A stretch of DNA of 64,000 nucleotides from SURF-21 sp964529285. GTDB taxonomy: Bacteria; Actinomycetota; Geothermincolia; Geothermincolales; RBG-13-55-18. Each line of letters starts with the position of its first letter. Position 1 is the stretch's first letter. The notes beneath the pieces are model-generated. The model did not search any database and had not been told where the DNA came from. It worked only from the letters and a program-made list of their open reading frames with translations. The stretch is from positions 1-64,000 of the forward strand of contig CAZGWK010000002.1 in NCBI GenBank assembly GCA_964529285.1. The letters run 5' to 3'. Both the position numbers and the translations under genes were made by a program. Of this stretch, positions 7,727 through 16,932 are shown piece after piece.

Positions 7727-8828
7727 TATGTCCATGGACAGGGGGATCGGGGGGATAATCCACAAGGTCTGCCGGGACTTCCGCCGCAACGAGATCGAAC
7801 CGGTGGCGCTGGAGCTGGACGAGCATTACGATCCCGAGGGAGTGATGTCCATATGGAGGAAAGGCTTCGGTCTGGACCTCCCCTCCATGCTCGTACCCGA
7901 GGAGCTCGGAGGCGTCGGCCAGGACGTGCTGACGGCGGCCCAGGTCCTGGACGAGATCGCGGGGGCTTGCGCCGGCGTCGCCACCCTCTTCGCAAGCCAC
8001 CTGGCCGCCAGCTCGCCCGTCCTCGAGGCAGGCCGCGCGAAAAGCGAGCTCGCGGCGGCCCTGGAGGGAGAAGGAGAAAAAGAGCCGGTCATGCTCACCA
8101 TCGCCTTCCCGCAGGCTTTCGAGGCGGAAGGCAGCCTTCGCCTGCTGGAAAACGGAGGGCAGCTCGTCCTCGAGGGGTCGGCACCCCTGGTGGGTTGCGC
8201 GTCCCTGGCGGACCACCTGGTGCTTTTCGCCGGCGACGAAGGCGGGATCACACCGGTGGTCGTGGACATGCGCGCCCCGGGCGTCTCGGCCGGCAGGCCC
8301 GAACCTCTCCTCGGGCTGCATACCATGCCCTTCTGCGACACTTCCTTCGAGGGATGCAGGATAGCGGAGGAGGATGTCCTGGGCGATAGGGCGGCGGGAG
8401 CTCCCGCGTTGCAGAGGACCCTGGCCGTATTTCACGGTTTCCTTGCGGCCATAGCCATGGGAACGGCCCGCACCGCCCATGCCGCGGCCTACCGCTACGC
8501 GCAGGAGCGCTTCCAGTTCGGGAAGACGCTTAGTGAGCACCACGAGATGCGGCGCATGCTGTCCAACATGGTGACCAAGCTGGATATGGGGACCGCGGGT
8601 TATCAGCAGGCGCTCGCTGAGGAGAAGCTGGATGCAGCGGCGCTGGCCGGCAGTTGCGCCTCGGCCAAGGTGTTCTGCACCGATGCGGCCATGGAGATCG
8701 TGCTCGACGCTATCCAGATACACGGCGGTTACGGTTATATGAAAGAGACCGGGCTGGAGAAGATCATGCGCGACGTGAAGATGCTGCAGTTACTGGGGGG
8801 CACCAACCGCCTGCTGGAAGTGAGATAG
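7716..8828 (+). CDS. acyl-CoA dehydrogenase-like partner subunit (catalytic Glu absent)
   Basis: 370 aa, with its start inside the previous gene (11-base overlap; GGGAGGT before ATG). The fold is that of acyl-CoA dehydrogenase: LVPEELGGVG, the AQERFQFGKTL helix and IQIHGGYGYM are present. The canonical mid-domain TEPxxGxD motif is missing. The C-terminal YEGT is replaced by LLGGTNR, so the usual catalytic Glu is a Gly. In known alpha2beta2 enzymes (ChsE1/ChsE2 type) one subunit is degenerate in this way and FAD sits at the interface with the other. A homomeric enzyme with its base elsewhere, as in isovaleryl-CoA dehydrogenase, is the alternative. Confidence 0.85.
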   Translation: MNSDMSMDRGIGGIIHKVCRDFRRNEIEPVALELDEHYDPEGVMSIWRKGFGLDLPSMLVPEELGGVGQDVLTAAQVLDEIAGACAGVATLFASHLAASSPVLEAGRAKSELAAALEGEGEKEPVMLTIAFPQAFEAEGSLRLLENGGQLVLEGSAPLVGCASLADHLVLFAGDEGGITPVVVDMRAPGVSAGRPEPLLGLHTMPFCDTSFEGCRIAEEDVLGDRAAGAPALQRTLAVFHGFLAAIAMGTARTAHAAAYRYAQERFQFGKTLSEHHEMRRMLSNMVTKLDMGTAGYQQALAEEKLDAAALAGSCASAKVFCTDAAMEIVLDAIQIHGGYGYMKETGLEKIMRDVKMLQLLGGTNRLLEVR

Positions 8829-8850
8829 GGACCCAATAAGGAGGTAGATC

Positions 8851-10350
8851 ATGGCCGGCGAATGGTTCAGCGAGGCGGAGAGGAGGGAGATGGCCATACC
8901 GGTCATCAAGCGCATCAAGCAGGCGATCAGGGACGGTGAAACGGACAAGGCCATCGCCCTCTGCGAGCACCTCCGCGACGAACGCATAGTCCTGCACGAC
9001 TTCTTCGCTGACTGCACCACCGCTCTCTTTACCTGGGTGGGCAAGAACCTGGGAGAGGAAACGCTCCCCGACATGTTCGCCTATTGTTTCGAAAACAGCG
9101 CCCAGCGCCAGATCTTCGATCTCATGAGCATGGATATGAACCGTGGGTTGGAGGCGGAGCTGCTGGTCAGGGGGTGCTGGGTGGCGCATTCCTGCAGCGG
9201 AGCGGGAGAGCACCCCGGCGCCTTCCGCCTGGAGGAGGACGACGAAAAGTTCACCTTCAGCATGGATCCCTGCGGCAGCGGGGGCCGCCTGTGGCGCAGG
9301 GGAAGGTACGGCCCCCCCTGCGACTTCGCCATTACATCCGAGGCCTATCCCTGGTCCTTCCACCGCGAGGACTTTCCTTATTACTGCGTTCACTGCTCCT
9401 TCATGAACGAATCCATGCCCATGCGCTACCTGGGGTTTCCCATCTGGCCCGTGGACCCCCCCGCCTCCGCCGCTGACGTATGCCGGTGGTATGTCTACAA
9501 GGACAAATGGGGCGTGCCCCAGAGTTACTACGACCGCTACGGACTGCGTAAAGAGAAGGAGGCTGCAAAGCCATCCGGTGGTGGGGAGCGCTGGTTCACA
9601 CGGCAGCAGATGGAGGACATCGTGCGGCCCACGCCAGACCGCATCAGGGAGAGGCTGGAGAGGGGAGACAACAGAGGAGCCTTACGTATCGCACGTGAGA
9701 TGGGGGGAGAGTTCTTCTTCCTCCACAGCCTCTACATCAGCATGATAGTCACCATACTCGATTTTGTCGCCGGGCGGGCCGGGGAGGATAAGCTCGGCGA
9801 AGCGCTGTTGTTCCTATACGAGAAATGCATGGCTGAACAGTTCGCGTCCTTCGCCGGCGCCCTTGAGCGGCGTGAAGCCCTGCGTTTCATCGTCCACAAC
9901 TTCTTCCTCGCCGACCTCAGCGGCGGGGCGGGTTTCCCGCCGGCCAGGTTCACGGTGGAAGAGGACGCCAACGGCGTGAGCGTGATCCTCGATCCCTGCG
10001 GCAGCGGCGGGAAACTTCTCCGCCACAACACGTACAGGCCCCTCGGGCCGGTAAAAAAGGCGATGGAGAGCGTAGAGAACAAAGCCCTGGGGATGAGCGT
10101 GAAGCTGCCCCTGCCCCGCAGGCTGCTGCAGGCGGCCATGCCCTACACCATTGATTTCCTCTGCGAGATGCGCAAGCCCGCGGGTATGGGCGTCACCTCC
10201 GAAAGCCACGACTGGTCCGGCCACCGCAAGGGGGTGCCCTCCTACTGCTGCCTGTGCACCTCCTTCCTCGCCGCGTCCGGCTCGGATTGGCTGCAGGTGC
10301 ATCCGCCCGAGGGACGCCGCCAGCCCTGCGTCTGGCGCGCCAGAAAATGA
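8851..10350 (+). CDS. tandem-domain Cys-rich CGSGG-family protein
   Basis: 499 aa, AAGGAGGT before the ATG. It contains two copies of the domain found alone at 1549-2319. Copy 1 (about residues 1-225) has DPCGSGGRLWRR and YYCVHC. Copy 2 (about 245-499) has PDRIRERLERGD, GGAGFPPAR, DPCGSGGKLL, YCCLC and a terminal QPCVWRARK. Copy 2 is much closer to the single-domain protein than to copy 1, so copy 2 and the single gene share the more recent ancestor. The repeated Cys motifs suggest metal or Fe-S binding. No known family was recognised. It is the last gene of the acyl-CoA operon. Confidence 0.8.
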   Translation: MAGEWFSEAERREMAIPVIKRIKQAIRDGETDKAIALCEHLRDERIVLHDFFADCTTALFTWVGKNLGEETLPDMFAYCFENSAQRQIFDLMSMDMNRGLEAELLVRGCWVAHSCSGAGEHPGAFRLEEDDEKFTFSMDPCGSGGRLWRRGRYGPPCDFAITSEAYPWSFHREDFPYYCVHCSFMNESMPMRYLGFPIWPVDPPASAADVCRWYVYKDKWGVPQSYYDRYGLRKEKEAAKPSGGGERWFTRQQMEDIVRPTPDRIRERLERGDNRGALRIAREMGGEFFFLHSLYISMIVTILDFVAGRAGEDKLGEALLFLYEKCMAEQFASFAGALERREALRFIVHNFFLADLSGGAGFPPARFTVEEDANGVSVILDPCGSGGKLLRHNTYRPLGPVKKAMESVENKALGMSVKLPLPRRLLQAAMPYTIDFLCEMRKPAGMGVTSESHDWSGHRKGVPSYCCLCTSFLAASGSDWLQVHPPEGRRQPCVWRARK

Positions 10351-10719
10351 GGGGGATTACTGCCCCCATAGAGAGCAGAAAGCAGATCGCCTTTTCTGAA
10401 ACTCGGCAGGTGCCGCCGCGCTTTACATGCTCAAATAATGATCATTCCCGGGCGATAAATCATTGGGACGCTGTGAATTGAGTCTCCGAACGATATCTCA
10501 CGGATGACGATCACTCCCGTCATTGCCTCGCGAAACCCATGTCTATGGGCAGTGAGGGTGCGCACAGACTCCATGCGGTAGTAGTCTCCAGGCATAATCT
10601 CAATGGGAAAACCCGTATGGACCGCAGCCGGCGACGAAAAAGATAAAAGGGCGATCGCTTTACGCCGAGAAATATCTTAAGGAGTGCTCTTTGTCGCATT
10701 GGTCCAGGGGGTATGTAGG
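10351..10719. other. intergenic region, nothing clear
   Basis: About 370 bases between the CGSGG gene and the first zinc-finger-like paralogue. A short GGGG/CCCC hairpin lies just after the preceding stop, without a clear T-run. The composition is more AT-rich than the genes. No convincing reading frame or operator was seen. Confidence 0.4.
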
Positions 10720-11847
10720 ATGATAGAGGTCTGCGAGGTGTGCGGCGTTCCCACCATGGTCAGCAGCGGGCTCAAATGGGAGAGCAACGGAGTCATCTCG
10801 CTTGCCGCCTCATCCAGGAACCGCATGGTGTTCTTCGAGTCCGAGACCATAGACAGGTTGTTCGGGGGCATCGAGGAACTCATCGGCATTCCCATAGAGC
10901 ACATCGTCATCGAGAGCAGGAGCCGCGAGACGAGGAGATACATCGAGAGGGCCTTTCCCCCCGAGGCCAAGAAGGTGCTCGAAGGTAAGGGAGGCGGCGT
11001 CGAGGGCGAGGGCATGGAAGTGACTCCCGAGGAGCGTGAGACGCTCATGGCGACGATGAAGGTCATCACCCAGAGTATCATCGATATCGCCAAGAATTAC
11101 GGCTACGGCGACCAGAGCATGGGCGGTGAGTGGGAGGGCGGTTCCGGCTACCCGTGGCGCACCCAGTTGATACGAAACCCCTACTCGCTGACGTTCATAG
11201 CCGCGGACAACCAGGGCTCGGTGGAGGCCTTGGAGCAGGAGGAGATGAGGGTGAGGTACGAGCGGGTCGCGGAGAATACCTACAGGATCGAGGTCTACCC
11301 CGGCGAACATTCACTGGAGCTCGAGGAGAGGCTCAAACGCAGGCGCTACGACTTCAAGCCCGGCGACATCGCCTACGAGCGCTGCCCCCAGTGCGGCGTT
11401 CCACTCGCCGTGGCAAGCCGCCGCTGGGACCTGCACGGGGGGACCATCACCGACGAGGAGACGGGAAGGCGCATGGCCATCTTCGGCCCTTTTTCTATCG
11501 ATTCAATCTGCGACGATCTCGAGGCAGAGCTGGGAGACGTCATCCCCGCAACGGTCGTCGAGGCCACGCGCCGTTATATCAAGTCGGCGTGGGACTTCGA
11601 GAACTGGAACCGGGACGGTCTCACCTTCCAGCAGATGATAGCGGTACGTGGCATGGGGGACCTCGTCCGTTTCGAGGGAGACCGGGACCACCTGGATATG
11701 ACCATCGAGAACTCCTGCCTGCACCTCCCTATGATCGGTACGGTGCAGGCGCTGGTAGAACTGGCCTATCGCGTGGAGAGCTCTACCGCGGAATGGGACC
11801 TGTCCGAGGACGGCGACCTCGAGTTGACGGTTCGAGTAGACCGTTAG
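10720..11847 (+). CDS. internally duplicated CxxCG protein, paralogue A
   Basis: 375 aa of an unrecognised family with three full copies in this window (also 14298 and 15577). The ATG at 10720 gives MIEVCEVCGVP; an upstream in-frame codon at 10684 lacks support. The chain is two related halves. Each begins with a CxxCG knuckle (CEVCGVP near residue 5, CPQCGVP near 225), continues through a Gly-rich strand region, and reaches an amphipathic segment ending in RRYI (IDRLFGGIEELIG in the first, ICDDLEAELGDVIP in the second). A conserved IENSCLHLPMIGT and EWDLSEDGDLELTV close the protein. The Cys pairs suggest zinc. It appears soluble and cytoplasmic. The function is unknown. Confidence 0.8.
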   Translation: MIEVCEVCGVPTMVSSGLKWESNGVISLAASSRNRMVFFESETIDRLFGGIEELIGIPIEHIVIESRSRETRRYIERAFPPEAKKVLEGKGGGVEGEGMEVTPEERETLMATMKVITQSIIDIAKNYGYGDQSMGGEWEGGSGYPWRTQLIRNPYSLTFIAADNQGSVEALEQEEMRVRYERVAENTYRIEVYPGEHSLELEERLKRRRYDFKPGDIAYERCPQCGVPLAVASRRWDLHGGTITDEETGRRMAIFGPFSIDSICDDLEAELGDVIPATVVEATRRYIKSAWDFENWNRDGLTFQQMIAVRGMGDLVRFEGDRDHLDMTIENSCLHLPMIGTVQALVELAYRVESSTAEWDLSEDGDLELTVRVDR

Positions 11848-11857
11848 GGGTAAGTCA

Positions 11858-11956
11858 CCCATGTCCGGGGCTGACCCCATCATCGGGACATAGCAAATCT
11901 ATGACAAGGTTAATTGAAAATGTCCCATGTCCGGGGCTGACCCCATTATCGGGACA
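11858..11956. repeat. two direct 33-bp repeats containing GGGGCTGACCCC
   Basis: Copies at 11858-11890 and 11924-11956 differ at one base, with a 66-base period. Each contains TGTCCGGGGCTGACCCCA and ends in ATCGGGACA, so TGTCC and GGGACA form an imperfect palindrome around a GGGG-CTGA-CCCC hairpin. They lie upstream of the lipoprotein gene and may belong to the same class of small dispersed palindromes as the GGGGTCA elements. Confidence 0.75.
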
Positions 11957-12021
11957 CCGGCGTTGTGTTAGAATTAGGTCAAGCGAAGGAGGGGGAAAGC
12001 CGGTAACAAAGGGGGCCTGTC

Positions 12022-13833
12022 ATGAAGAGGTATATCCTCAACCTCGTATCTTTTCTCATCATCGTTCTACTCATCCTGCTGGCTGGCTGTTACACGCCCG
12101 GAGGTCCGGTTCCCGAGGAACCCTACCCGAACGTGGGTCGCGCATGGACGCAGGGGGAGGTAGATGCCGCAGTCGCGGTGGAAGAGGTCTCCATCTACGC
12201 GCCGGCACCGCGCGATAACGGCACGCCGCCCGAGGCCGCCGATTACGTGACCTTCCTACGCTTCCATTCCCGCTCGGCGGCCACAGACCCCGCGGCCGCC
12301 GATGCTGTCCTGGTGGTCATGCCCGGGTTCTACTGCGGGAGCAACGCCTTCTGGTACATGGGCCGGCAGATGGTATACATGGCCTCGCGGCAGGGCGCAA
12401 ACATAGAGGTTTGGGCCGTGGAGCGCCGTCCCAACCGCCTGGAGGACCTGGCGGGATTGAATGCGGCGGAGGAAGCGGGCGACGCAGGTGTCGCCGTCGA
12501 TTACTACAACAACGGCGTCCCGGTGGGCGACCAGGCCTTCGGCGGCTTCCTGAGCGACGCCACCGCCCCCTACCTCTCCGAGTTCGGCATGAAGCTGGTG
12601 ATGGAGGACGTCTATACCGTCATCACCACCATGGTGACCGACCCAGAGGTGCGCCGCAGCAAGGTTTTCGTGGGCGGGCATTCCCTGGGCGGCCCCCTTT
12701 CCCACATCTTCGCGTCGTGGGATTTCGACGGCGACCCGGCGACCCTGGACGACGCCGGGTACATGAACTGCGCCGGGCTGGTGGGGCTGGACGGGGCCCT
12801 TTCCCTGACCATGGGCATGATGGAGCCGACGATGGATGCCCTTGCGGAGGAGCCGCCGGCCGCTTCTGACGACGACGGCATGGAAGCGTATTACGCGCAG
12901 CTCCTGCAGGGCATGCGCGACGGTACCGTGCCGCGCATTTTCCCCCTGCTCACACCGGATGCGCCCATTGTCCTGGAACTGGCGGCCATGGAGGCCGATC
13001 AGAAACCAGAGGAGGAGTCCACCCTCCTGCAAGAGGTGCCCGAGACGGACCTGGTGGACCTCATGCTCAAGTTGCTGCATTCCCGCTCACTGGACCATTA
13101 CCTGGTCCACGTGCCTGACATCACCGATTTCCGCTACACCAGCGAGGCATTGTTCGGGGCGATCCTCGATGACAACTTCATGCCGGTGAAGATCGTCCAG
13201 GCAAGTATGGGTTTTCTGCAGGGGGGGGCAGTCGTGCGCAAGGACTTCCCACTGCCCGGCGACCTGGCGCAGATACCCGTTCTTGGCGACCTGCTGGGTT
13301 CGTTCATCGGACTGGGGAACCTGTTCATCGCCAATGACGCCGGGCCCTCCTGTTTCGAGCTGGGAGAAGGGCCTCTATACACCTGGGTGGACTTCGATCA
13401 GGTGGGCAGGGCATCCGACCCCGATTACATGGATACCCAGGGGACTCTGACCTATACGACCATGCGGGAGGAGGTATCGGATATCCGGGACGTGGCGCAG
13501 GTCCTGTACAAGGGCCCCTCGAACTTCCTCGAGTGGTATTTTACCATGCGGCTCATGGTGGACATGACGGCTCTGCCCTACCCCTTCGCTCCGGAATACG
13601 GGCTCTATTATCTCCATGCCGGGGAGTTGGGCGGGCTGCCCAAGCTCGAGATCATGGCCGGGAGCAACCTCGATCCCTTCTCGCAGGGCACGCCTGCGGG
13701 CAAGCGCCTGGTCCTGGAGGGCTACAACCACATCGACGTGCTCACCGCCGCGGCCGACCGGCCGTCCCTGCGGGAGAACGAGTCCTTCGGCCCCATCATC
13801 GATTTCATGCTGGAGGGCAGCGCGGCACCGTGA
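12022..13833 (+). CDS. secreted lipoprotein alpha/beta hydrolase
   Basis: 603 aa. A lipoprotein signal peptide is evident: positive MKRY, hydrophobic core, LLAGC lipobox with lipidated Cys23, then a Pro-rich linker. The body is an alpha/beta hydrolase with an early VVMPGFYCGS oxyanion-type segment, the nucleophile elbow GGHSLGGP (Ser221) and a late LEGYNHIDV His motif. It is longer than a minimal lipase, with a large insertion between elbow and His. It probably acts outside the membrane on esters or lipids, anchored by its lipid. It sits among the CxxCG paralogues with no clear operon partner. Confidence 0.82.
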   Translation: MKRYILNLVSFLIIVLLILLAGCYTPGGPVPEEPYPNVGRAWTQGEVDAAVAVEEVSIYAPAPRDNGTPPEAADYVTFLRFHSRSAATDPAAADAVLVVMPGFYCGSNAFWYMGRQMVYMASRQGANIEVWAVERRPNRLEDLAGLNAAEEAGDAGVAVDYYNNGVPVGDQAFGGFLSDATAPYLSEFGMKLVMEDVYTVITTMVTDPEVRRSKVFVGGHSLGGPLSHIFASWDFDGDPATLDDAGYMNCAGLVGLDGALSLTMGMMEPTMDALAEEPPAASDDDGMEAYYAQLLQGMRDGTVPRIFPLLTPDAPIVLELAAMEADQKPEEESTLLQEVPETDLVDLMLKLLHSRSLDHYLVHVPDITDFRYTSEALFGAILDDNFMPVKIVQASMGFLQGGAVVRKDFPLPGDLAQIPVLGDLLGSFIGLGNLFIANDAGPSCFELGEGPLYTWVDFDQVGRASDPDYMDTQGTLTYTTMREEVSDIRDVAQVLYKGPSNFLEWYFTMRLMVDMTALPYPFAPEYGLYYLHAGELGGLPKLEIMAGSNLDPFSQGTPAGKRLVLEGYNHIDVLTAAADRPSLRENESFGPIIDFMLEGSAAP

Positions 13834-14157
13834 GAGCGCAGGCCAGGCTTCTATCGGCGCCAGGGTCACCAGAAGACCGTTTTCAGGGTCGATCACAACA
13901 CGGCCGAATCCCCGGAGGCCTCATCCGGGTTCCCTTTCGAATGCAATTACCCCCACCTTATCGGCAGAGAGCTGGCCCGTTGCACTGGGAGATCAGATCG
14001 CTAGTCCCGCTCGATTTCACTTCGCAGCCGCCGCAGTAAAGCCCGCACCTTATGCTAAGGCGCGTCCAAACAGGACGAGAGGAATTGTCTCAAGAAAAAG
14101 CATCCCGGAGGCGAGATAAGTAAGAAAGGCTGTGACGGCCAGTCGAAGGAGGAAACC
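13834..14157. other. intergenic region, nothing clear
   Basis: About 320 bases after the lipoprotein gene. A short CCCGGAGG/CCTCATCCGGG imperfect hairpin is present without a T-run. No reading frame stands out. Confidence 0.35.
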
Positions 14158-14262
14158 GTGTCCGGGATAGAGGTATGCCAGGGGTGCGGGGTCACGGTGA
14201 CGGTGAGGGGCAAGAAGGCGATGGCCACGATCGAATCTCCCGCCATGGAAGGTACCAACTGA
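14158..14262 (+). CDS. 34-aa relative of the CxxCG paralogue N-terminus
   Basis: A GTG start behind an excellent ribosome binding site (GAAGGAGG, then AAACC). The product begins MSGIEVCQGCGV, which matches MAGIEVCEECGV of the paralogue at 15577 over the first 12 residues. It then diverges and stops at TGA after 34 residues. It ends 35 bases before paralogue B. It may be the remnant of a fourth copy whose body was deleted, or a genuine miniature zinc-knuckle protein. The intact ribosome binding site favours translation. Confidence 0.5.
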   Translation: MSGIEVCQGCGVTVTVRGKKAMATIESPAMEGTN

Positions 14263-14297
14263 AAAGAAACCCGGCGCTTGGTCGAAGGGAATGAGGC

Positions 14298-15422
14298 ATG
14301 AACAGAGGGAGGTGTTGTGCGCAATGCGGCACACCGGCGTTCGTTGCGCGCGAACTCCACTGGGAGAGCAACGGCGTCATCTCGCTGAGAAGATCTCCCC
14401 ACAACCGCATGGTCCTCTACGAATCGGAGATAATCGACAACCTCTTCAAGGGCATCGAGGAACTCATCGGCATGGATATCTCGCACATCGTCATCGAGAG
14501 CCGGCGGCGCGAGGTAAGGAAGTATATAGAAGGGTGTTTTCCCGCCTGGTTGAGAAAGCCCCTCATCTACCTCAACGAGAAGCTCGGGACCAAACCGGTC
14601 ATCGCATACCCGGTGAGAGCAGTGCGGGAGAGCCTGGGCAAGGTCATAACCAGGCAGGTATTCGATATAGGCAGAGTCTACGGTTACGGTGATGTCAGGC
14701 TGGGCCCGCTGTGGGGGACCGGGAACCAGTACCCGTGGCGGGCGAACGTCATCCATAACCCTCACTCGGTGCTTTTCTTTGCCGCCGAAGCCCTGGCTTC
14801 CGTGGAGGCCTTCGAGGGGAGGGAGCACTGGATCAGTTACGAAGAGACGGGGAATAACTTATACGAGTATACCACCTTTCCCGGCCGGCATCCCATCGAG
14901 CTCAAAGAGCGGCTCAAGAGAATGAGATACGGGTTCAAACCCGGCAGCATAGAATACGAACGCTGTGCGGGCTGCGGGATCCCCATCGAGGTGGCGCAGC
15001 TGAGATGGGACATGCAGGAGGGCACCATACATGACCCCGAGACGGGTTGGAGAAAGGCGCTGTTCGGGCCCTTCGCCATGGACGCGGTCCTCTACGACCT
15101 GGAGTCGGAGCTGGGCGGTTCCATACCGGAGGTCGTGGTGGAAGCCCAGAGGCGCTATATCAAGTCACATGTCGGGGGCAGGAACTGGAGGAGGAGCGGC
15201 ACCACCTTCGGGCAATTGACCGCCATCCGCGGCCTGGGCAACATCGCCTGGTTCGAGGCCGACGCAGAGCACCTCAGCGTTACAGTTCAGAACTCTTGCA
15301 TGCCGTTGCTGGTACTGGGCATGGCTCAGGCGATATTTGAGACTGCTCTGGGCCTGGACAGTACGACCTACGAGTGGAAGATAGACGACGATGGCGATTT
15401 CGAGTTCACCGTTAAGAAATAA
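14298..15422 (+). CDS. internally duplicated CxxCG protein, paralogue B
   Basis: 374 aa, same architecture as 10720-11847: an N-terminal CCAQCGTP knuckle, LHWESNGVISL, IDNLFKGIEELIG, HIVIESRRRE, then a second CAGCGIP knuckle near residue 220 with ETGWRKALFGPFAMD and LESELGGSIPE. The C-terminal block is VQNSCMPLLVLGMAQA followed by DDDGDFEFTV. It is followed by a strong terminator at 15468. The function is unknown; conservation of both Cys knuckles in all copies argues they are structural metal sites. Confidence 0.8.
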   Translation: MNRGRCCAQCGTPAFVARELHWESNGVISLRRSPHNRMVLYESEIIDNLFKGIEELIGMDISHIVIESRRREVRKYIEGCFPAWLRKPLIYLNEKLGTKPVIAYPVRAVRESLGKVITRQVFDIGRVYGYGDVRLGPLWGTGNQYPWRANVIHNPHSVLFFAAEALASVEAFEGREHWISYEETGNNLYEYTTFPGRHPIELKERLKRMRYGFKPGSIEYERCAGCGIPIEVAQLRWDMQEGTIHDPETGWRKALFGPFAMDAVLYDLESELGGSIPEVVVEAQRRYIKSHVGGRNWRRSGTTFGQLTAIRGLGNIAWFEADAEHLSVTVQNSCMPLLVLGMAQAIFETALGLDSTTYEWKIDDDGDFEFTVKK

Positions 15423-15467
15423 AGAACAGCAAGCAAAGAGCAAAGCCGGCGTGGGAAGAACAACACC

Positions 15468-15492
15468 GCCAGCGAGGCCTCGCTGGCTTTTT
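15468..15492 (+). terminator. rho-independent terminator
   Basis: A perfect 10-bp inverted repeat, GCCAGCGAGG/CCTCGCTGGC, immediately followed by TTTTT. It ends the transcript of paralogue B. Confidence 0.85.
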
Positions 15493-15576
15493 GTCCGTCC
15501 TAGGCATACATTGTTTTTTAAGAGGATGGTTGTCGTATACAGCGTGAGGTAAAGTCGGCCAGCGGAGGTGGTCTTG

Positions 15577-16704
15577 ATGGCTGGGATCGAGGTATGTGAA
15601 GAGTGCGGCGTACCGCTGATGATCAGCAGCGGCCTCAAGTGGGAGGGCAACGGGGTAATCAGCATGGCGATGTCTCCGAGTAACCGCATGGTCTTCTACG
15701 AGTCTGGTAATATCGACGGTCTCTTCAGGGGTATCGGGGAACTCGTAGGCATGTCCGTGGAGCACATAGTGATCGAGAGCCGCCGGCGAGAGACGAAAAG
15801 GTATATAGAGAAGTTGTACATGGCGAACATGCAGGAGGAGGTCGAACTGGCCAGGAATGGCATGAGGGAAAAGGATCTTCCCCAGGATTCCGCCGTCCGG
15901 CAAAAATTGCTGCAGGTGGCCAGGGTGATAACCGACAACATCAATGACGTCGCCAGGATCAACGGCTACGGAGATATCTCGCTGACAGGGGGCTGGGACA
16001 CGGGGGAGGAATTTCCCTGGCGCACCATGGTCATACGCGATCCTTACTCCATGATGTTGTACGCCGGGGATATGTTGGGTTCGGTGGAGGCCGTAGAGGA
16101 CATCGATCACTGGATCGAGTACGGGGAGATTGAAGAGAACGTGTACGAGTTGACCACCTTTCCCGGCCAGCATCCCGTCGCGCTCAAGGATAGGCTGCAG
16201 AGGCGGAAATACGATTTCAAGCCGGGAGACATCGAGTTCGAACGCTGCTCCGGCTGCGGTCTTCCGAGCGAGATAAGTCGATGCGCCTGGGACCTGGAGA
16301 AGGGGATAATCGTCGATTATGAGACGGGACGCAGGATGGCTATGTTCGGGCCCGGGGGCCTGGAAGCGGTCTTGTACGACCTGGAGGCGGAACTCGGCGA
16401 GGCCATACCCGAGGCCGTGATCGAGGCCCAGAAGGATTACGTCAAGGGGTATGTGGGCGAGGAGGACTGGAAACAGGACGCCAGCTCCTTCCGGCGCCTT
16501 ATAGCCTCGCGCGGATTGGGGAACCTGACCCACTTCGGGGGAGACCGCGCGACCCTGAATACGACCATCGAGAACTCCTGCCTTCACCTGATCATGGTGG
16601 GAACCGCTCAGGCCATGGTGGAGATGGTATACGGAGCAGAAGATTCCTCCTGCGCATGGGAGCTCTCAGAGGACGGTGATCTGAACATCACCATCAAAGT
16701 TTGA
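15577..16704 (+). CDS. internally duplicated CxxCG protein, paralogue C
   Basis: 375 aa. The ATG at 15577 has GCGGAGG eight bases upstream and gives MAGIEVCEECGVP, preferred to an in-frame GTG at 15568. It shares the two-halved architecture: GLKWEGNGVISM, IDGLFRGIGELVG, the second knuckle CSGCGLP, ETGRRMAMFGPGGLE, LEAELGEAIPE, then IENSCLHLIMVGTAQA and a SEDGDLNITI end. It is transcribed separately from paralogue B because a terminator lies between them. No function is known. Confidence 0.8.
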   Translation: MAGIEVCEECGVPLMISSGLKWEGNGVISMAMSPSNRMVFYESGNIDGLFRGIGELVGMSVEHIVIESRRRETKRYIEKLYMANMQEEVELARNGMREKDLPQDSAVRQKLLQVARVITDNINDVARINGYGDISLTGGWDTGEEFPWRTMVIRDPYSMMLYAGDMLGSVEAVEDIDHWIEYGEIEENVYELTTFPGQHPVALKDRLQRRKYDFKPGDIEFERCSGCGLPSEISRCAWDLEKGIIVDYETGRRMAMFGPGGLEAVLYDLEAELGEAIPEAVIEAQKDYVKGYVGEEDWKQDASSFRRLIASRGLGNLTHFGGDRATLNTTIENSCLHLIMVGTAQAMVEMVYGAEDSSCAWELSEDGDLNITIKV

Positions 16705-16745
16705 GCCGTTCACTGATCGTGTGACGATTACCGTGTCAACATAAT

Positions 16746-16769
16746 GGGGTCAGGTCTCAAATGTTGACC
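16746..16769 (+). repeat. GGGGTCAGGTC-type repeat end
   Basis: GGGGTCAGGTCTCAAATGTT followed by GACC, close to the element at 6102-6125. It lies in the 228-base gap before the EamA gene. The extent of the element downstream is unclear. Confidence 0.6.
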
Positions 16770-16932
16770 TTTTACCGCATGCGCATGATACTTCACACCA
16801 TCTTGTTTTCGCATTGAAACGCGTGTCTTCACCAGCGATGGAAGCCAGGCGTGCATTCTCGCATTCCATCGGCTATTAATAAAGGTTGAATCGTCCCGGG
16901 TTCCAGGCGTCTGCGGGTGATGGAGAGGGAGA

